Shown: one piece after another, positions 10,486 to 23,219 of the stretch
Layout: every line of letters starts with the position of its first letter
Position numbering within the stretch: the stretch's first letter is position 1
From: Tyto alba
Lineage: Eukaryota; Chordata; Aves; Strigiformes; Tytonidae
Reading direction: 5' to 3'
DNA length: 64,000 bases
Assembly (NCBI RefSeq): GCF_018691265.1
Contig: NW_024881278.1
Span: 992,001-1,056,000, forward strand
Notes under the pieces: generated by a model
Told to the model about the DNA's origin: nothing
What the model saw: the letters and a program-made list of their open reading frames with translations, nothing else
The model's database searches: none
Position numbers and translations under genes: made by a program

Positions 10486-13400
10486 ATGCTCTACTGTTCT
10501 TGAGTATTCCCTTCAACTTCGTAAAAAAGGAGTTTGTTGGTCTCACAAACAGAGTGAAAAGTCCGCTTTTCAAGACAAGTAGTCTGAGACATTTTCCAGG
10601 GCCCAAGTGCTCAGCAATATTAATGTTCTATAAGCTTTTTCATCATGTCATTACTAAATAAAACACCAGCTGAACCCTTCTAAAGTTCTAGAGATATATG
10701 AGGCAGTTGTTAACTATACTTATATGGGATATTTCTACCATCCTGCTATAAACTATTCTTACTGCAGTAGATTCTGATTCAGCACTTCCCTTTCAGGTGT
10801 AAAGTTCATCCAAAAAGGAGAAAATCTGGTTTGCACATTTCCTATGGAAACACTGAAGAAAGTCATGCTCAGTTACCTTAGGCACAAACACATTAATATG
10901 GTAAGAGTATGCATCCATACCTGATAAATAGCTGTGCAATGATACTGGCCAGTGTAAGGGGCAGGGGGGGAAATCTCTTTCCAGAACAAGGTGTCCCCTC
11001 TAGTTAAGCCAAAATTACTGTAAGCATTGCAAAGACAGCTACTGTTTTTCTCCATGCTCAGCCTGTTCAGCCGTGGCTGGACACTACGTGGACTTGGGGA
11101 AGTGAAGATGACACCTCCATGCCATAGATACCCTGCAGCAGCAGCTTTTGCTGGCAGAGAGGGAAGTACAGGGCCACATATACAGAGATGGTGGCTGGGG
11201 ACAGGGTGCAGTTCCCATCAGGCCGGTGCCTTCCACGCAAGGGCATCCAGGAAGGATTCCCTTCCCTTCCACTTCCCTTACCCAAAAGTATCTGCCACAG
11301 GAGGACAGAGATGAGTGTGCATCAAAATGAAATGCTTGCCACCCATTTCAAAAGAGTGAGAGAGCCAAAAGGAAAATAAATATAGATCAAAAGAGAGATG
11401 AAAAAGAAAATACAGCTGTTGAAAGAACAAAAGAGAACAACTAAGATGGTAAGGAGAAATATTACTTATTTATATATGCTAAAGATCATTTTCAATAGCA
11501 AATAGAGAAAGCCATCCTGGGTTATAATCCCTCCTCTCCGAATACACAGGAGCCCAAGGGGCTTCACATTGCATTTTCTGATCTGGCCAACCAGGCACAG
11601 GGCTCTTCACTCCCACCTCCTCCGCTCTGCCGGACTGCTGAGGAAAAGGGGGGAGGAATTTTCTTTCTCTTATGGCCTGGAGGTTTGGAGTAGAGACACA
11701 AGACAAAGGGCAATGTTGGTAAATGCAAGACGGAAGGTGAGGTGTCATAAGCTAATAAATTCAGAATGAAGATTTTTTTGCTTGTTTCAGACGATATTTG
11801 CAGAGCTTTGTGCAATGGGAAATCTCCCGAGGCACGCCTAAATGTGGCTTTGCAATTGGGCATATGTGTATGAGTTAACGGTACTGAAATCCCAAACTCT
11901 GAATTCTTAAATTCCCTGAGTTTAGTTCAAACCAATTTTTGAACAAAAACATTTTTGCATTTAGCAGCAATCTTGCTAATATATGGCCACTGACCATGGT
12001 CTCACATCCAAAGTATGTGAACTTCACTTCAGTTCTGAAACACAGGAACGGCTATGTTAAGAGTAGACTGAAGGTCCAGTACCCTTGTCCGTGCCAGATG
12101 CTTCAGAACAAGTTAGATTAAATTTTGCTGCTAGCAAGATTAATTCACATACTAATCAACTTGGCTGAAACAAAGATAGTGGTGAGCTCTAGACCAGATT
12201 TTGACCCTTCTTGTACAATTTACGGCATGGAAAAATAAGAAAGATGTCTTCTGACTGCAACAGATGATGCCCTGGAGCAAAGTGACTGATAAAAGATTGG
12301 CACACAGTGGTAATTTCATTTAAGCTAGTGATCTTTGAGGATAATGTTACAGGACAACATTTTCAGATGTGCCCAAGCAACCTTAGCCCTTCAGCTCCAC
12401 TTGCTTTCAGTGGGGTTTATACACTAAATTGCCCAGGGAGATTGGAAAACTTTGCCAATACACTTGAAGCTCTAGACATAAACAGAGGCAGCCAGGCTTT
12501 GTGCTGTGAGCTCCACAGGGCTTCTTCTGAGGGAGCAGAAGTGGCTTTTATTTCCATCTCTGGTCCACACTAATTTTTTACAGTCAGTGGAGCAGCACTT
12601 GTCACACCTCCATGGCTTCACCCCACTCCATCAGGAGAAACATGGGAAATGTCAGTCCTTTCTCCGGCAGACTCCCAAGTCCCTGGTTTGTGATCATCTG
12701 GCCACTTCCAGAACAGAGCAAACATGCTCCCACTTCCCAAAACTTAGTGGGAACTTTCCTTGGGGCAGCTGGCTTTTGGTTTTCGGCCTCCTCTCCTGGC
12801 ATGAAGAGATTTTAACAGGCACACTGCAAAGAGGCAGAATATTTCACACTTAGTGCAGGGGTTAGAAATGCATTAGAATGCAGGTCAGTTAGTTCCAAAC
12901 ACTATTTTTAATTACAGACACCTCATTATTTATTTTGTACTCTGAACACCTTATCACAAGATGATCCATTCCTTGTATCATTAATTAAATTCTGTGGGCA
13001 TAATGTAACATCTCAAATCTCTCTTTCTGCTCACTGTGTGGCCATGTATATCACCCCATCTCTTTGAATCTTCATTTCATTGGAATTATAGGCTGTTTGT
13101 TTTGTTTAATTCTCCCAGATTCTGTTCTCTGGGTTTTCTTTTTACATTGCATTCATCCCAGGATGTTAAAATGATATACCCAGTGCAACATCACAGTGCG
13201 TGTCACTAATGTACTCCTGGTTTGGAAAGTATGCTCCCTGTTTGATGGATGGGGTAAAGCTGTCTTGTTCAGGTGGGAATGTACTGCTAAGTCTATGCAG
13301 ATGGACTATTTTTTCTGTGGTAGAGCAACATGAATATGGATATCCAGCTGTAGTGCTTAGGTGTAATCAGGGAGGGAGATGCAAAAACACAATGACAAGA

Positions 13401-16150
13401 AGGTCAATATGTTTTGATCTAATAACAAATCCTACTGTTGGTGCAGCTGAAAAAAAAATGCTGAAGGCAGGCATTAAGAGAAATACACTTCAATAATTAT
13501 TTCATTCCAGGAAATGTGATAATTGCGTATGCACAGAGTAGCCACTGGAGACCAACTGCAGAAGATGTGTTGATTGGAAATGCATTAAAACAACAGATTA
13601 ATACACAGTAAATATTGAAAAGATGTATTAAATGATGCATCAATTAGAAGAAATACATAATTTATGTGCATCTAAGTATTCTTAAAATAGGGGAAAGCCT
13701 GTCATGTTAACACACACACACTTCTGGTTGCAAGTATACTCACAGCCAGCCTGTGTTAAGTATAAACTGTGGCACTAGAGCAAGCTCAGCACAGGAAGAG
13801 TCAACTGCAAACAGCCAAGTCTTGGGATTGTGTAGCCAATGCCATGGAGTGGCCACTGCCGTGAATGGCAGCAGCCCTGGGAACAGCCCCATCCTCCCAC
13901 CACCTTCGCGGAGATGCCGACAGCCAACTCTATGGCGGACACGAGGAGCTCAGTCCTATGTTCTCCTCACTGGGGCATCGTACCCAACCCTGCAGCTTCC
14001 TACACAGCAAGAACTGGGTAGATTGGGCAGCAATCCCCTGCTACAACCCCCTACATGTTGGCCACACGCAGAGGTGCTGGGCACCTGCGTTGTACTGCTC
14101 TTTGCATCAGTGTTGAACAGCACTGTGGCCACAGGAAGAAAGAATGGAGGCTTAAAAACAAGCAAATCTCTTTATTTGCCTGTTGCTATGTCTACTGCCA
14201 CAACGAAAGTGAAAACTGAGGCACTCCAAAGTACAAAAAAGCCACACTTCTTTTGCACGCAAAGTCTCTTCTCTGGGCCTGCAAGGTCAATGAGCATGAT
14301 ATCATGACAGCATAAGCCACAACATTCCACATTTTACCAATTTCTATTCCATATCTGAACCCTAATAGCCAAGAAATATTAGAAGATCCCAACAAAAGCA
14401 GAATCTGTTTTAAAACACGGAAAGAATTAGCAGCATAACTAGACTGTGTGAATCTCCAGTGCTCATTCGTGCACCACTACACATAAACTCTGCCTGCTAA
14501 GTGCAGCAAAAGGCTAAATTGTTGACAGCAGTTTACAATAAATCAATTAATTGATCCTTCCACTGTTGAACCAATATATATTCCCATACAACTTCAATTA
14601 GCCCTGTGAACAAACTGACACCTGGCAAACAGAACCATCAATTACCCTTTGATGTTACCACATCCTAAGGTGAAGTACACAGGGGTTGTTTATTTTACTA
14701 GCCTGTCCACATTCCTGAGTATACTTTACAAGAAAGAGGGAGCGAAATGCACTATTAACACCTTTGTCTAAGGGACACTTCTGTAGCTGTTAGAAAGTCC
14801 CAAGTTCTTTCTTCCTTAGAAAGGAAGAGAGCAATAAGGAGGTGCCACCTGAAAAGACAGCCACCGAAAGAGACGTGATGAATATTATAACATCATAAAA
14901 TGACAGAAAATAGAAAATGATGAGGTGTTTTCTCAGCACCCCTTCTAGTCAGCAAATATATAATGAGATATGAAAGTGAAAAAAACAAAAAAAAAACAAA
15001 TAAAATGCTGAATGGGGAGCATTTGAAATTATGAAAGGCAATGAAGCATGTGTTTCAGAGCCCACAGCCAGGAGAGTCCTGCATTCTGACACTAAATCAT
15101 TATTGGGGAAAACAGTCCTTAAGTGTCTCTGTCTGCAAACTCTCATAACAGCAATTTAGTTGAGTTTGGAATAAATCACTTAATATTCAAGAGATATAAA
15201 GTCCTTTAACAGTGTGAAGTAATATTATAAAATATCACTGTTGCACAAACAAATCAATAACCTGAATAAGGAAGAACAGCCAAAGACTGAATCAGGGAGA
15301 TGAGAGATGGCAGTCCAACACAATGAAACAATCAAAATGTGCTACTGATGTTTCTGAAGCTCTTATGTTCTGACAAACAAAGGTCCAGAAGGTCTAGAAG
15401 TTTGAAGTCGACATTTGAGGCTTTCACATTGAATGCTAAGTGGGCAAATAAGTTATGAAGCCATGACTCAGCTTTTACAATGAAGAAAAGTTTCATCTAT
15501 GTTGAGCACTCTCAAAGTTGCTTCCTATATCATTTGTGGTGCATGCTCCCTAACCAATATTTTGAGAAGTGCTGTCTAAAGAAATAAAGTAATTTTTTTA
15601 AAAGCATTTAAGTGTTAGAAAGTCATGTCCAATATCTAGGATTTTGTCCTCTTTCTGCTTTGTTTTGTGAGTTCACTGTCAAGGAGCCTGAGACATCAGG
15701 TATCCCCATGAGAGACTGAGATGCACTGCCTAGATATTGCAGGTTTTCCCTCTCAATCAAATCAGCTTCTGGCACAGTTTAGCATTGGATTAAGTGTATC
15801 ACGTAATGCACTCAATAATTGAGAGCATGTTATGCTAAATTTGTTAAAAGAAAAGCAAGTAACTAAAGCATTGAATCCCACAATATACATTGAAGATGAA
15901 TAAGTAGAGAGAGTAATTAACAACACACTCTGCTAGATATATTCCAAGTCTAATCGACCTAGAGGACAAAATGACAGACGCACTACTTCACCAGAACTTC
16001 ACAATCAGAATTTCTCCTCCAGAACAGCATATTCTGCAAAACTCAATGCCAGTGAAAACTGTAACCTTTCTGCCTTTAAAGACTTAGCTCAACTATACAA
16101 TAGCCTTGTTTTTTAAAAGCCCAACTCTCTTTTGGATTCCAGCTGAAACA
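10486..16150. other. Unassigned non-coding sequence
   Basis: No gene is supported. A 184-codon open frame at 13753-14307 starts at a non-ATG codon, lies in a GC-richer patch and shows no splice signals or recognisable domain. A possible MIR-like fragment near 13026-13100 is too weak to call. A short CA run lies at 13711-13720. The rest is AT-rich single-copy sequence. Confidence 0.65.
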
Positions 16151-16155
16151 GTGGA

Positions 16156-16242
16156 GGCCAGACCCTCATCTGCAGTTAATCAGCATGGCTCCACCAAAAT
16201 CAACAAATCTGTGCTATTTAACACTAGTCCAGGAACTGACCC
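16156..16242. repeat. Ancient palindromic amniote repeat relic
   Basis: Two imperfect inverted arms are visible. The left one begins GGCCAGACCCTCATCTGCAG and runs through TAATCAGCATGGCTCCA. The right one, read from the other strand, begins GGGTCAGTTCCTGG and runs through GTTAAATAGCACAG. The centre retains a degraded CCATTGAAGTCAA-like core. This is the arrangement of a high-copy palindromic repeat found across reptiles and birds whose arms read CCAGATCCTCAGCTGGTGTA. It looks like a fossil MITE or foldback element. The family is unassigned, and divergence between the arms implies great age. Confidence 0.6.
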
Positions 16243-16599
16243 TATATTATTTCCCAGTGAATTGTCTTCATTTGGGACTGCAGATGTAGTTATTTTGATT
16301 CCAGCATCTAAAATATTTGATCAAGAATAAGTTAATTAGGTTACTGCCAGTAGAGTGTCTTAAACTCCCATAATTTTTGATGTTCGCTAAAACAATACAT
16401 ATTCTGCAGCTGAGTAAATATTTCTTTGGGGAATGTAACGTATGAATTGGTTCTCACTCCAGATGTAGACTGCATTTACACAAATTTGCACCGTGGCTTT
16501 GATGTGAATCCTATCATCCTCTGGCCTGTGATAATCGAATGCCTGTAGACTCGCAGCTATATCAATAGTGATATTCTAAACTTCTGTAGCGCCTTTTTC

Positions 16600-16745
16600 T
16601 ATTTAGTGCTTTACACACATTAATGAACTAAGCCACATCCCGGTGGGGTAAGAATTATTCTATTCATTTTACATATGTGAAATTTATGATGTATAAAGAT
16701 AAGGCCACTTGACAAGGTTGTGTGAGAATCTGGAGTATGGCTGGA
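16600..16745 (-). repeat. Ancient MIR/L3-like SINE or LINE relic
   Basis: Reading along +, the order GTGCTTTACACACATTAATG, GGTGGGGTAAGAATTATTCT, CATTTTACATATGTGAAAT, then AAGGCCACTTGACAAGGTTG, then GTGTGAGAATCTGG follows the reverse complement of the MIR core and 3' region: the GCTTTACA block, the tail giving 'bridge' A/T spacing, the ATTTTACAGATG block and the CTTGCCCAAGGTCACAC block. The match is by recall of family layout and is heavily diverged, so L3 or another CORE-type repeat sharing this segment is possible. Confidence 0.5.
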
Positions 16746-16949
16746 GAGAACTGCAGTCAATACATAAGAAAAGTTCTAGCCTTACTAAACAGTGAGAAAT
16801 GTTTGCAGAATTCAACCCACATTTTTAAAAATGTTGTTAGATAGACGAGTGTCATTCAATGTAAGAGCAAGAAAGAAAAAAATATGATACTATTTTGCTG
16901 AATGAGAATTAAATGCAGTGCATATTTATTGAATATGAGAAGTTGTTTG

Positions 16950-16967
16950 TTTTTTTTTTTTTTTTTT
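16950..16967. repeat. Poly(T) tract
   Basis: Eighteen consecutive T are followed by CCAGGAAACC. No retroposon body is recognised on the minus strand beside it. Confidence 0.85.
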
Positions 16968-18539
16968 CCAGGAAACCTTTTTCCCCAAAGACTTCAACTG
17001 ACATGTATTGGAATTTCCTTTGCTGGGGAAAAAGTCTCCCTTAGTGCATCCAGTAATAAAATAGCACAAGGAATAACTACTCTGGGTGGAACTTAATGGC
17101 ATTCATTAACAGTATTGGCTCAGATGTGTGGCATTTCTGGAAGTGCTGGAAAAAAATGGGTGTTTCATCACTGAATTCACTGACAGAAAAGGTAGACCAG
17201 TTCTGAGCTATTTTTAAAACCTTGCCTTCCGTCATGACATGTTGAAGAACAACAAAAGTACGATTCACTGATTGCCCCGTAAGGAATAAAATTTTGATAC
17301 ACAGATTGTATTTTCCAGAGAAATAGTGCAAAAGGGTTGTAGACAGCTATTTAAGAAGATACTACAGATCATACAGCTCAAGTCAGACAATCTTTTCAAA
17401 TAATGATGTTTAACTTGACAGTCAGTAAGACAAATAACTATCCATGGCGCTAATGGCTGTGGCAGCAGAATGAAATGCTTGGGCACCAAACAACCCTTGA
17501 CTCCAGAATGGCTCTGACTTCAGAGGTGAGTATTACAGTGCATTTGAAAAGTACTTTAGGAAGGACTACCCTATAAGGATGGCAACGGACATGCTGAATC
17601 AGGGATAATTCCTCCTTCAGGAGGGAAAAAAAAAACCAAACGAGTCACACTGAATTGAAGTCAACAGAATTCATCTTGTGCCTTTGAAGAGCTTTTGGTG
17701 GGGGATGTGCTAAGTGCCTATGTCAGTGTTCCAAAATTACAGATGAAAATGACAATATAATTTATTTAAGGTGCAATAAGATTAAGCAAAATAGACTTTC
17801 TAACAAATACCTTGCTCTACTATATATAAAAAACCAGCCTGTATATCAGGTTGAAGTAAAAAAATATTGAACATTTTAATTACTAGATAATATTCTCTCT
17901 TTAGTATGAAGCTGTCTCTTTTCCTAGCTAATGTTCTGTATTTCCAGTGGAAATATGACAGTTTATTGAAAATGAGACTCTGATCTTGTACATTTTCATA
18001 TTTCAGAGGTCAATTTGCATATTAATCAGGCACCTCTCTTCTATATTCCACAATACGAACAAATCCATTCACAAAACGTGGTACAAATTGACAAAGCACA
18101 ATAGTTTCTGTTAAAAATACAAATACATGCACATGGCTGAGTTACAGCTTAAAGCAGATCTTTCTTTTTGGCAGTGTTAATTTGCAAATAAGGTAGTCAT
18201 GGATCTGCTGGAATTCATGGTACAGACAGGTTTCAGAAGAGGAAGAATTTATAAAGTGGATAAATAAAGATGCTAAGTAACACTAGAAAGCAGGAAATGT
18301 CACAGAAAGGAAAAGATGGAGAAAAAAAAGAAGTGGAAGGATGCACATTCTAAAGAGAGATTAAAGGGTGGCAAATGAGGGGGAAATGGTAACAAAAACA
18401 AAACTGATGTTTAGCACGGAAGTAAGGATCTCAGAAATAAAAGCTATTTTTTGACTGCTAATTTTTGCTGTTGGATAGAACCAAATAATTCATTAACATT
18501 GTCTGCTCTGTAAATAACTACTTGCAAATGTGTGCTTTC

Positions 18540-18541
<2 letters not shown>

Positions 18542-18576
<35 letters not shown>
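18542..18576. repeat. Long poly(T) tract (35 T)
   Basis: Thirty-five uninterrupted T form the longest homopolymer in the window. It may be the tail of a minus-strand retroposed copy, but nothing recognisable adjoins it. Its length is prone to sequencing and assembly error. Confidence 0.9.
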
Positions 18577-18581
<5 letters not shown>

Positions 18582-19670
18582 TTTACTAGCTTTTCTCCTG
18601 GTGATAAAGACTGGATAGACCTGGCTTTTCTAATGCTATTTTCTGACAAAAAAAAAAAATTAGAGAAATAAAATTTGAGGTTTTTTTCTTTACTCATTCT
18701 TTAGTGACACACAAAAACACTAGCTGCTCATAAAACACTAAAAAGAAAGGATCACATGAGAGTTCTTGCATGGCTGAAAATAAAATCTAAAATCACATCA
18801 AAAGTGTTGGCCCAAAGTCATTTTCAGTGAACCACAACTGTTATTTCTCATGCCAGCTGGGAACATAAAGAGATTTTATTAATGCATGATTCCTGCATTT
18901 ACCTCATATTTCTAACTTGGAATAAATTAGAAACAGACTTAAAGGCCCCATTCTGCAGCATGAAGTAAACAAATGTGTTTTACTATATATGCTTTTCAGA
19001 ATGAATTAAATTCATGCAGCATTTGTTCTACTTCCTTACAGCAGACAGTTTTCATTCTCTACAAAAGTCTGCAAGAACAACAGACAACACAGTGAAAGCT
19101 GGCACTTAACCTTCAAGCAACAGTCCCATCTACTTCTGCCTTGTTCCCACCGCTGCTTGTCACTGCACTGAACAGCAATGGAGCCAAGTATATTTTTTAA
19201 ACAGTAAATACATTTCTGTGGCTGCCAGCTGAAAATATAACTTCTATTCAGCATCGTGTTATCAGGCAAGAACACTGATATCTCAAAATTTAACAATAAT
19301 CTCATGCAGGAGGAAACATGGGAATGAAACTCCCTGCTCATCCCTATGAAAAGTGAAGCAGTAAACAGGAGCAAGTACGCAACTGGGGAGGTGGTGGCTC
19401 TGGGAGGCTGCTTGCTGGTTACATCTCATCCTTAACAGTTTCATCTCATGGCTTATTCAGAGAAGGACTGTCCCACAGGTCAACATGTGTGATCACTTAA
19501 CAATACCTAACCAGAAGAGCTGAGGAGCTTCCACTTCTATAAACAATCTGAAACGGATCTTGACCCTTTTTTTGGGGTGGGGGTGTCTTTTGTAACTTGA
19601 AGGGGAAAAAAAAGAGCACTGCTATTCCCAAACACAAACCCATCAGACTCTTTTCTTTGTTCAAAGGGGA

Positions 19671-19760
19671 GCACCAAATTCTGCTCCAAATTCAACCTCA
19701 TGGATGTGAGTTTGAACTAAACTGAATGAAAGTTGGGTCAGGATCAGGCTGAGGCTTCTG
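19671..19760. repeat. Possible relic of the palindromic amniote repeat group
   Basis: It contains CACCAAATTCTGCTCCAAAT, then TTCAACCTCATGGATGTGAG and GGGTCAGGATCAGG. The first block resembles the CCAAATTCTGCTCTCA arm of the same palindromic repeat group seen at 16156. The second arm is too degraded to be sure. Confidence 0.28.
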
Positions 19761-21589
19761 CCTTCTCTCTGAAGAGAAAGACCTAAAGAATCGCTGCACA
19801 CTCTCCTCAGACCACTTTTAGCAGCCTCTAGATCCACCACTGGGACAAATACTGCATGAAAATATAGCTCAGAAATGCAATAACTGCCTTATAGTAACAT
19901 CTGAGTTGCTTCTGTGAATGGCAAAACCAGGTTATGGTATATCAACATTTTTCCCAACCCACACATTCAGAACATATTTCTGTCAGAGAGACTAACTGAT
20001 GACGGCGTCCTCTCACTGTAATCAAAAGCAACCCCCGCAGTTCATATGCACAGGACATCTAGTTATCAATCAGGTAAATAACTTTAAAAAAATTTCAACA
20101 CCGGAATAGAGTTTGGATTAAACCTTTAAAAGGGAGCTAGCAAGTCATTATTATGCACACCATTTTGGTATTTTTGATGAGCAGCACTCCACTCTTCCGA
20201 AAGACCCCAAAAAGCCAATAAAGTTGAACAATTTTAAAAAATATAGTCACAGTCTTATACCTTGGCCAAAACTGCTAAGGCTAAGTAACATCTCTGGAAC
20301 ACCGTTTGGTTGAAAAGAAAGACCAAAATCACCATCAATGCTCAATTCTTTTCTCATTTTGTGTGGTGGACACCTAAAACATCTTGGTGTTTATCCAGTG
20401 GAAATGAAAGGGGACTCTTACTTCAACTAAGCACGAGATTTCGCTTAAATTCAGAATTTTCCCACTAATTATGGTTTACAGTGAAACCTTAAGAATACGC
20501 AATGAACAATATGTTGCTTATATGCAGTTACTATTAAGGAAAAAATGTATGGAATAAATAATTATGAGAAACAGAGGTGCTTGAAGTTAAATATATAAGG
20601 AGTCTTTACAAAATAGATTTTCCAAACTGTTTTTGTGACAATTTTTACAGCCATATGGGAGTTTTAGTAGCATAAGTACAGATTTCCACAAAGAAATTAT
20701 TAATCAAATTTACCACGCCTTCATTTCTGTTTCATATCAGGTTTTAACATCAATGAAAATAATCTGGCTGTACTGATGAAAGACTGGATTCGTGCACTGG
20801 GGTGTCTCAACGCGAGTTACTAATTTACTGACAGCAATTTATGTTCCAAAGGAGATGCAGAACACATAATAAACATAATTACATGAAATAAAATAAGACA
20901 AAACATTAAATCTTGAGTTAGTCCCTCTGGGATAAATATATTCAGACGTTCTGGACTATTAATGAATCAGGTCACCCATATAAATCTCTAATTTCTTAAG
21001 TGGAGTGTCTGTGTATGTCCCATGTACGCTGCATTTATGAATAATGGAAAGGATTGTATATCTTGTCCCTTCATACTGTGTCTGACCTGGTGTTTTCACT
21101 GACAGGGATTCTACTTGTAGTGCAAATAAGATACATCCCAAATGTAAAAGCAAACACATAATAAAACTCTATCTAGAAGCACAGATTGGAAGGAAAGATA
21201 ATCACATTTTTAGCAGGCACATCTTAAGGTCACTGGATTCAGGTGTTAAGCAAACGTTTTAGAAACCCTTTCATTACTGTGTTACACACATCCCTCCTAA
21301 TCATTGCTGGCATTGGCAAACTCCTGAGAAGGTTAACTAATCTGCCCATCACTATTAATATTATTGTGAAAGTCTAATGCCACTCATTCAAATCAATATC
21401 AGGTTACTGTACATTTTGAAGGCAGCGCTATTTTTCTTGGAGGAAATGAGATGGCATCTTTCAGGTGTATGTAACTTTTAGACCTCTGTGTATGTTCAAA
21501 CAACATGCTCAGCAATACAATTAAATTAGTGAAATGCTGTCAGTCAGGGAACATTTCTATATATGGCCTAGGGGCAAAAGGAATAAGGG

Positions 21590-21705
21590 GTTTTGGGTAC
21601 AAATTCTGGCTCCAGTTCAGGAGAGCACTTTAGCATACTCCTGAGCTAAGCACTGAGGGTCTTTAAAGTCACTGGACCGTAAGCAAATGCTTAATTATAG
21701 AATTA
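21590..21705. repeat. Possible ancient amniote repeat with AAGCACTTAAGC-type arms
   Basis: The order CCAGTTCAGGAGAGCACTTT, CTGAGCTAAGCACTGAGGGT, CTTTAAAGTCACTGGACC, GTAAGCAAATGCTTAATT follows a palindromic reptile/bird repeat. In that repeat, arms of the form GATTCAGCAAAGCACTTAAGC flank a TTGAAGTCAATGG core. It is heavily diverged and the family is unassigned. Confidence 0.4.
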
Positions 21706-22820
21706 ACTATTTTCACAATTCAGTCCAAACAGCTTGATCTTACAGTAGATAAACACTCTCAGCTGTCATTATATTGAGAGTTGTTAATGCTCAGTGCTGA
21801 AGTGACTGAAAAGTTTGGCTGTGCGTGTACTAGCTGGAAACCATGTCTCCAGCATTACAGAGGAGATGCAGAGCTGTGATAAGGCTGAAGATCAGTTGGT
21901 CTTCTTCCCCTAAAACAAATTCTGCAGTTTGAAATGTGGTACACCCCCCTCATCCCATGAAGATAAGAAATACAAATAACCTACAGGGTAAACCTACAGA
22001 AGGATGAAAAACTCAGAGAGAAATCCAAAAAGAGAAAAAATGTTTAAGATTATAAAGAAGGTTTGAAAACATTATTCTCTGTGGCCAGGGTAGCCTGTCT
22101 GGGTTGAGATTCTGTGAGCAGAAGTGGACTGTGTTTTAAGTGAATTCTAATGAACGACCCCTTTTCAGCCCTACCTCGCTTTTAGCAGTGTTATTTCATT
22201 ATTATTAGCATTCAGGTTTATTAATTGTCCATTGCATGTCTAAAAGTACTTTTGGGGAGCTATAATAGCAGCACTTTCTATGATGGAGAGAAGACTTTGT
22301 TAGCAATTAGGCACTTGAAATGTGTTAAGTGGTTTGAGAGTGGTGCAACTTGAGCTCTGGTTGAAAGTGTAAGTAGATTCTAGAATATCTGAAAAGCAGG
22401 ATTTAGATACACAAGTTTAACAAGCGTACACTAATGCAGATGAATGTCAAAACAGAGATATGTTACCCTTGAAATGGCAGATTTTTTTTTAACTGCTTGA
22501 GACTTTAAGAACGCATATTTGATTGCTCATTAAAGTGATTATTGTTACAGAGTTTCTTAAGTGCAATACACTGCCTCTTCACAAGATTTGCTATCAAAAC
22601 CGTTCAACTGTCTTTGTTTTCTGTTTAAATAACATTGAAAATATTTAACAGAAAACTGATGCAGTCTGGTGACCAAAAGTTCAAAAAACCAAGCAGAACT
22701 TCTAATTAATAAATTGTGGGGGCAATTTGAAAATTGTAGGGCTTCAAGAACATTGCAAGTCTCATTTAAGGAAAAAAAAAATATCTCCTCAAAGATATTT
22801 ATCATTTCAAACACATTTCC

Positions 22821-22857
22821 GAGGGAGGGAGGGAGGGAGGCAGGAAGGCAGGCAGGA

Positions 22858-22913
<56 letters not shown>

Positions 22914-23219
22914 AGGAAGGAAGGAAGGAAGGAAGGAAGGAAGGAAGGAAGGAAGGAAGGAAGGAAGGAAGGAAGGAAGGAAGGAAGGAAGGAAGGAAGG
23001 AAGGAAGGAAGGAAGGAAGGAAGGAAGGAAGGAAGGAAGGAAGGAAGGAAGGAAGGAAGGAAGGAAGGAAGGAAGGAAGGAAGGAAGGAAGGAAGGAAGG
23101 AAGGAAGGAAGGAAGGAAGGAAGGAAGGAAGGAAGGAAGGAAGGAAGGAAGGAAGGAAGGAAGGAAGGAAGGAAGGAAGGAAGGAAGGAAGGAAGGAAGG
23201 AAGGAAGGAAGGAAGGAAG
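22821..23219. repeat. Composite GGGA-GGCA-GGAA microsatellite, 399 bp
   Basis: The tract runs GGGA x4 (22823-22838), a mixed GGCA/GGAA zone (22839-22858), GGCA x13 (22859-22910) and then GGAA x77 without a single interruption (22911-23218). The last 308 bases are pure purine on + and pure pyrimidine on -. A period of four makes every frame stop-free, which produces long false ORFs on both strands (GRKE on +, SFLP on -). The GGAA block looks like a recent expansion next to an older GGCA block, because perfect identity over 77 units cannot persist for long. GGAA is also the ETS-factor core site. The exact copy number is uncertain unless reads span the tract. Confidence 0.98.

Larger units (their letters stand above)
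16751..22800. other. Unassigned non-coding sequence with a few simple and relic repeats
   Basis: No gene is supported. Homopolymer runs are T18 at 16950-16967 and T35 at 18542-18576. Weak ancient repeat traces at 19671-19760 and 21590-21705 are listed separately. The stretch at 22080-22330 is unusually free of simple sequence, but nothing in it can be assigned. Confidence 0.65.

Noticed and set aside
13026..13100. MIR-like segment (CACTGTGTGGCCATG and onward)
   Set aside because: One block resembles MIR but neighbouring blocks are unrecognisable.
13753..14307. 184-codon open frame on +
   Set aside because: It begins at a non-ATG codon in a GC-richer patch where stops are rarer. It has no recognisable motif, splice sites or coding bias, and competing frames are open on the other strand.
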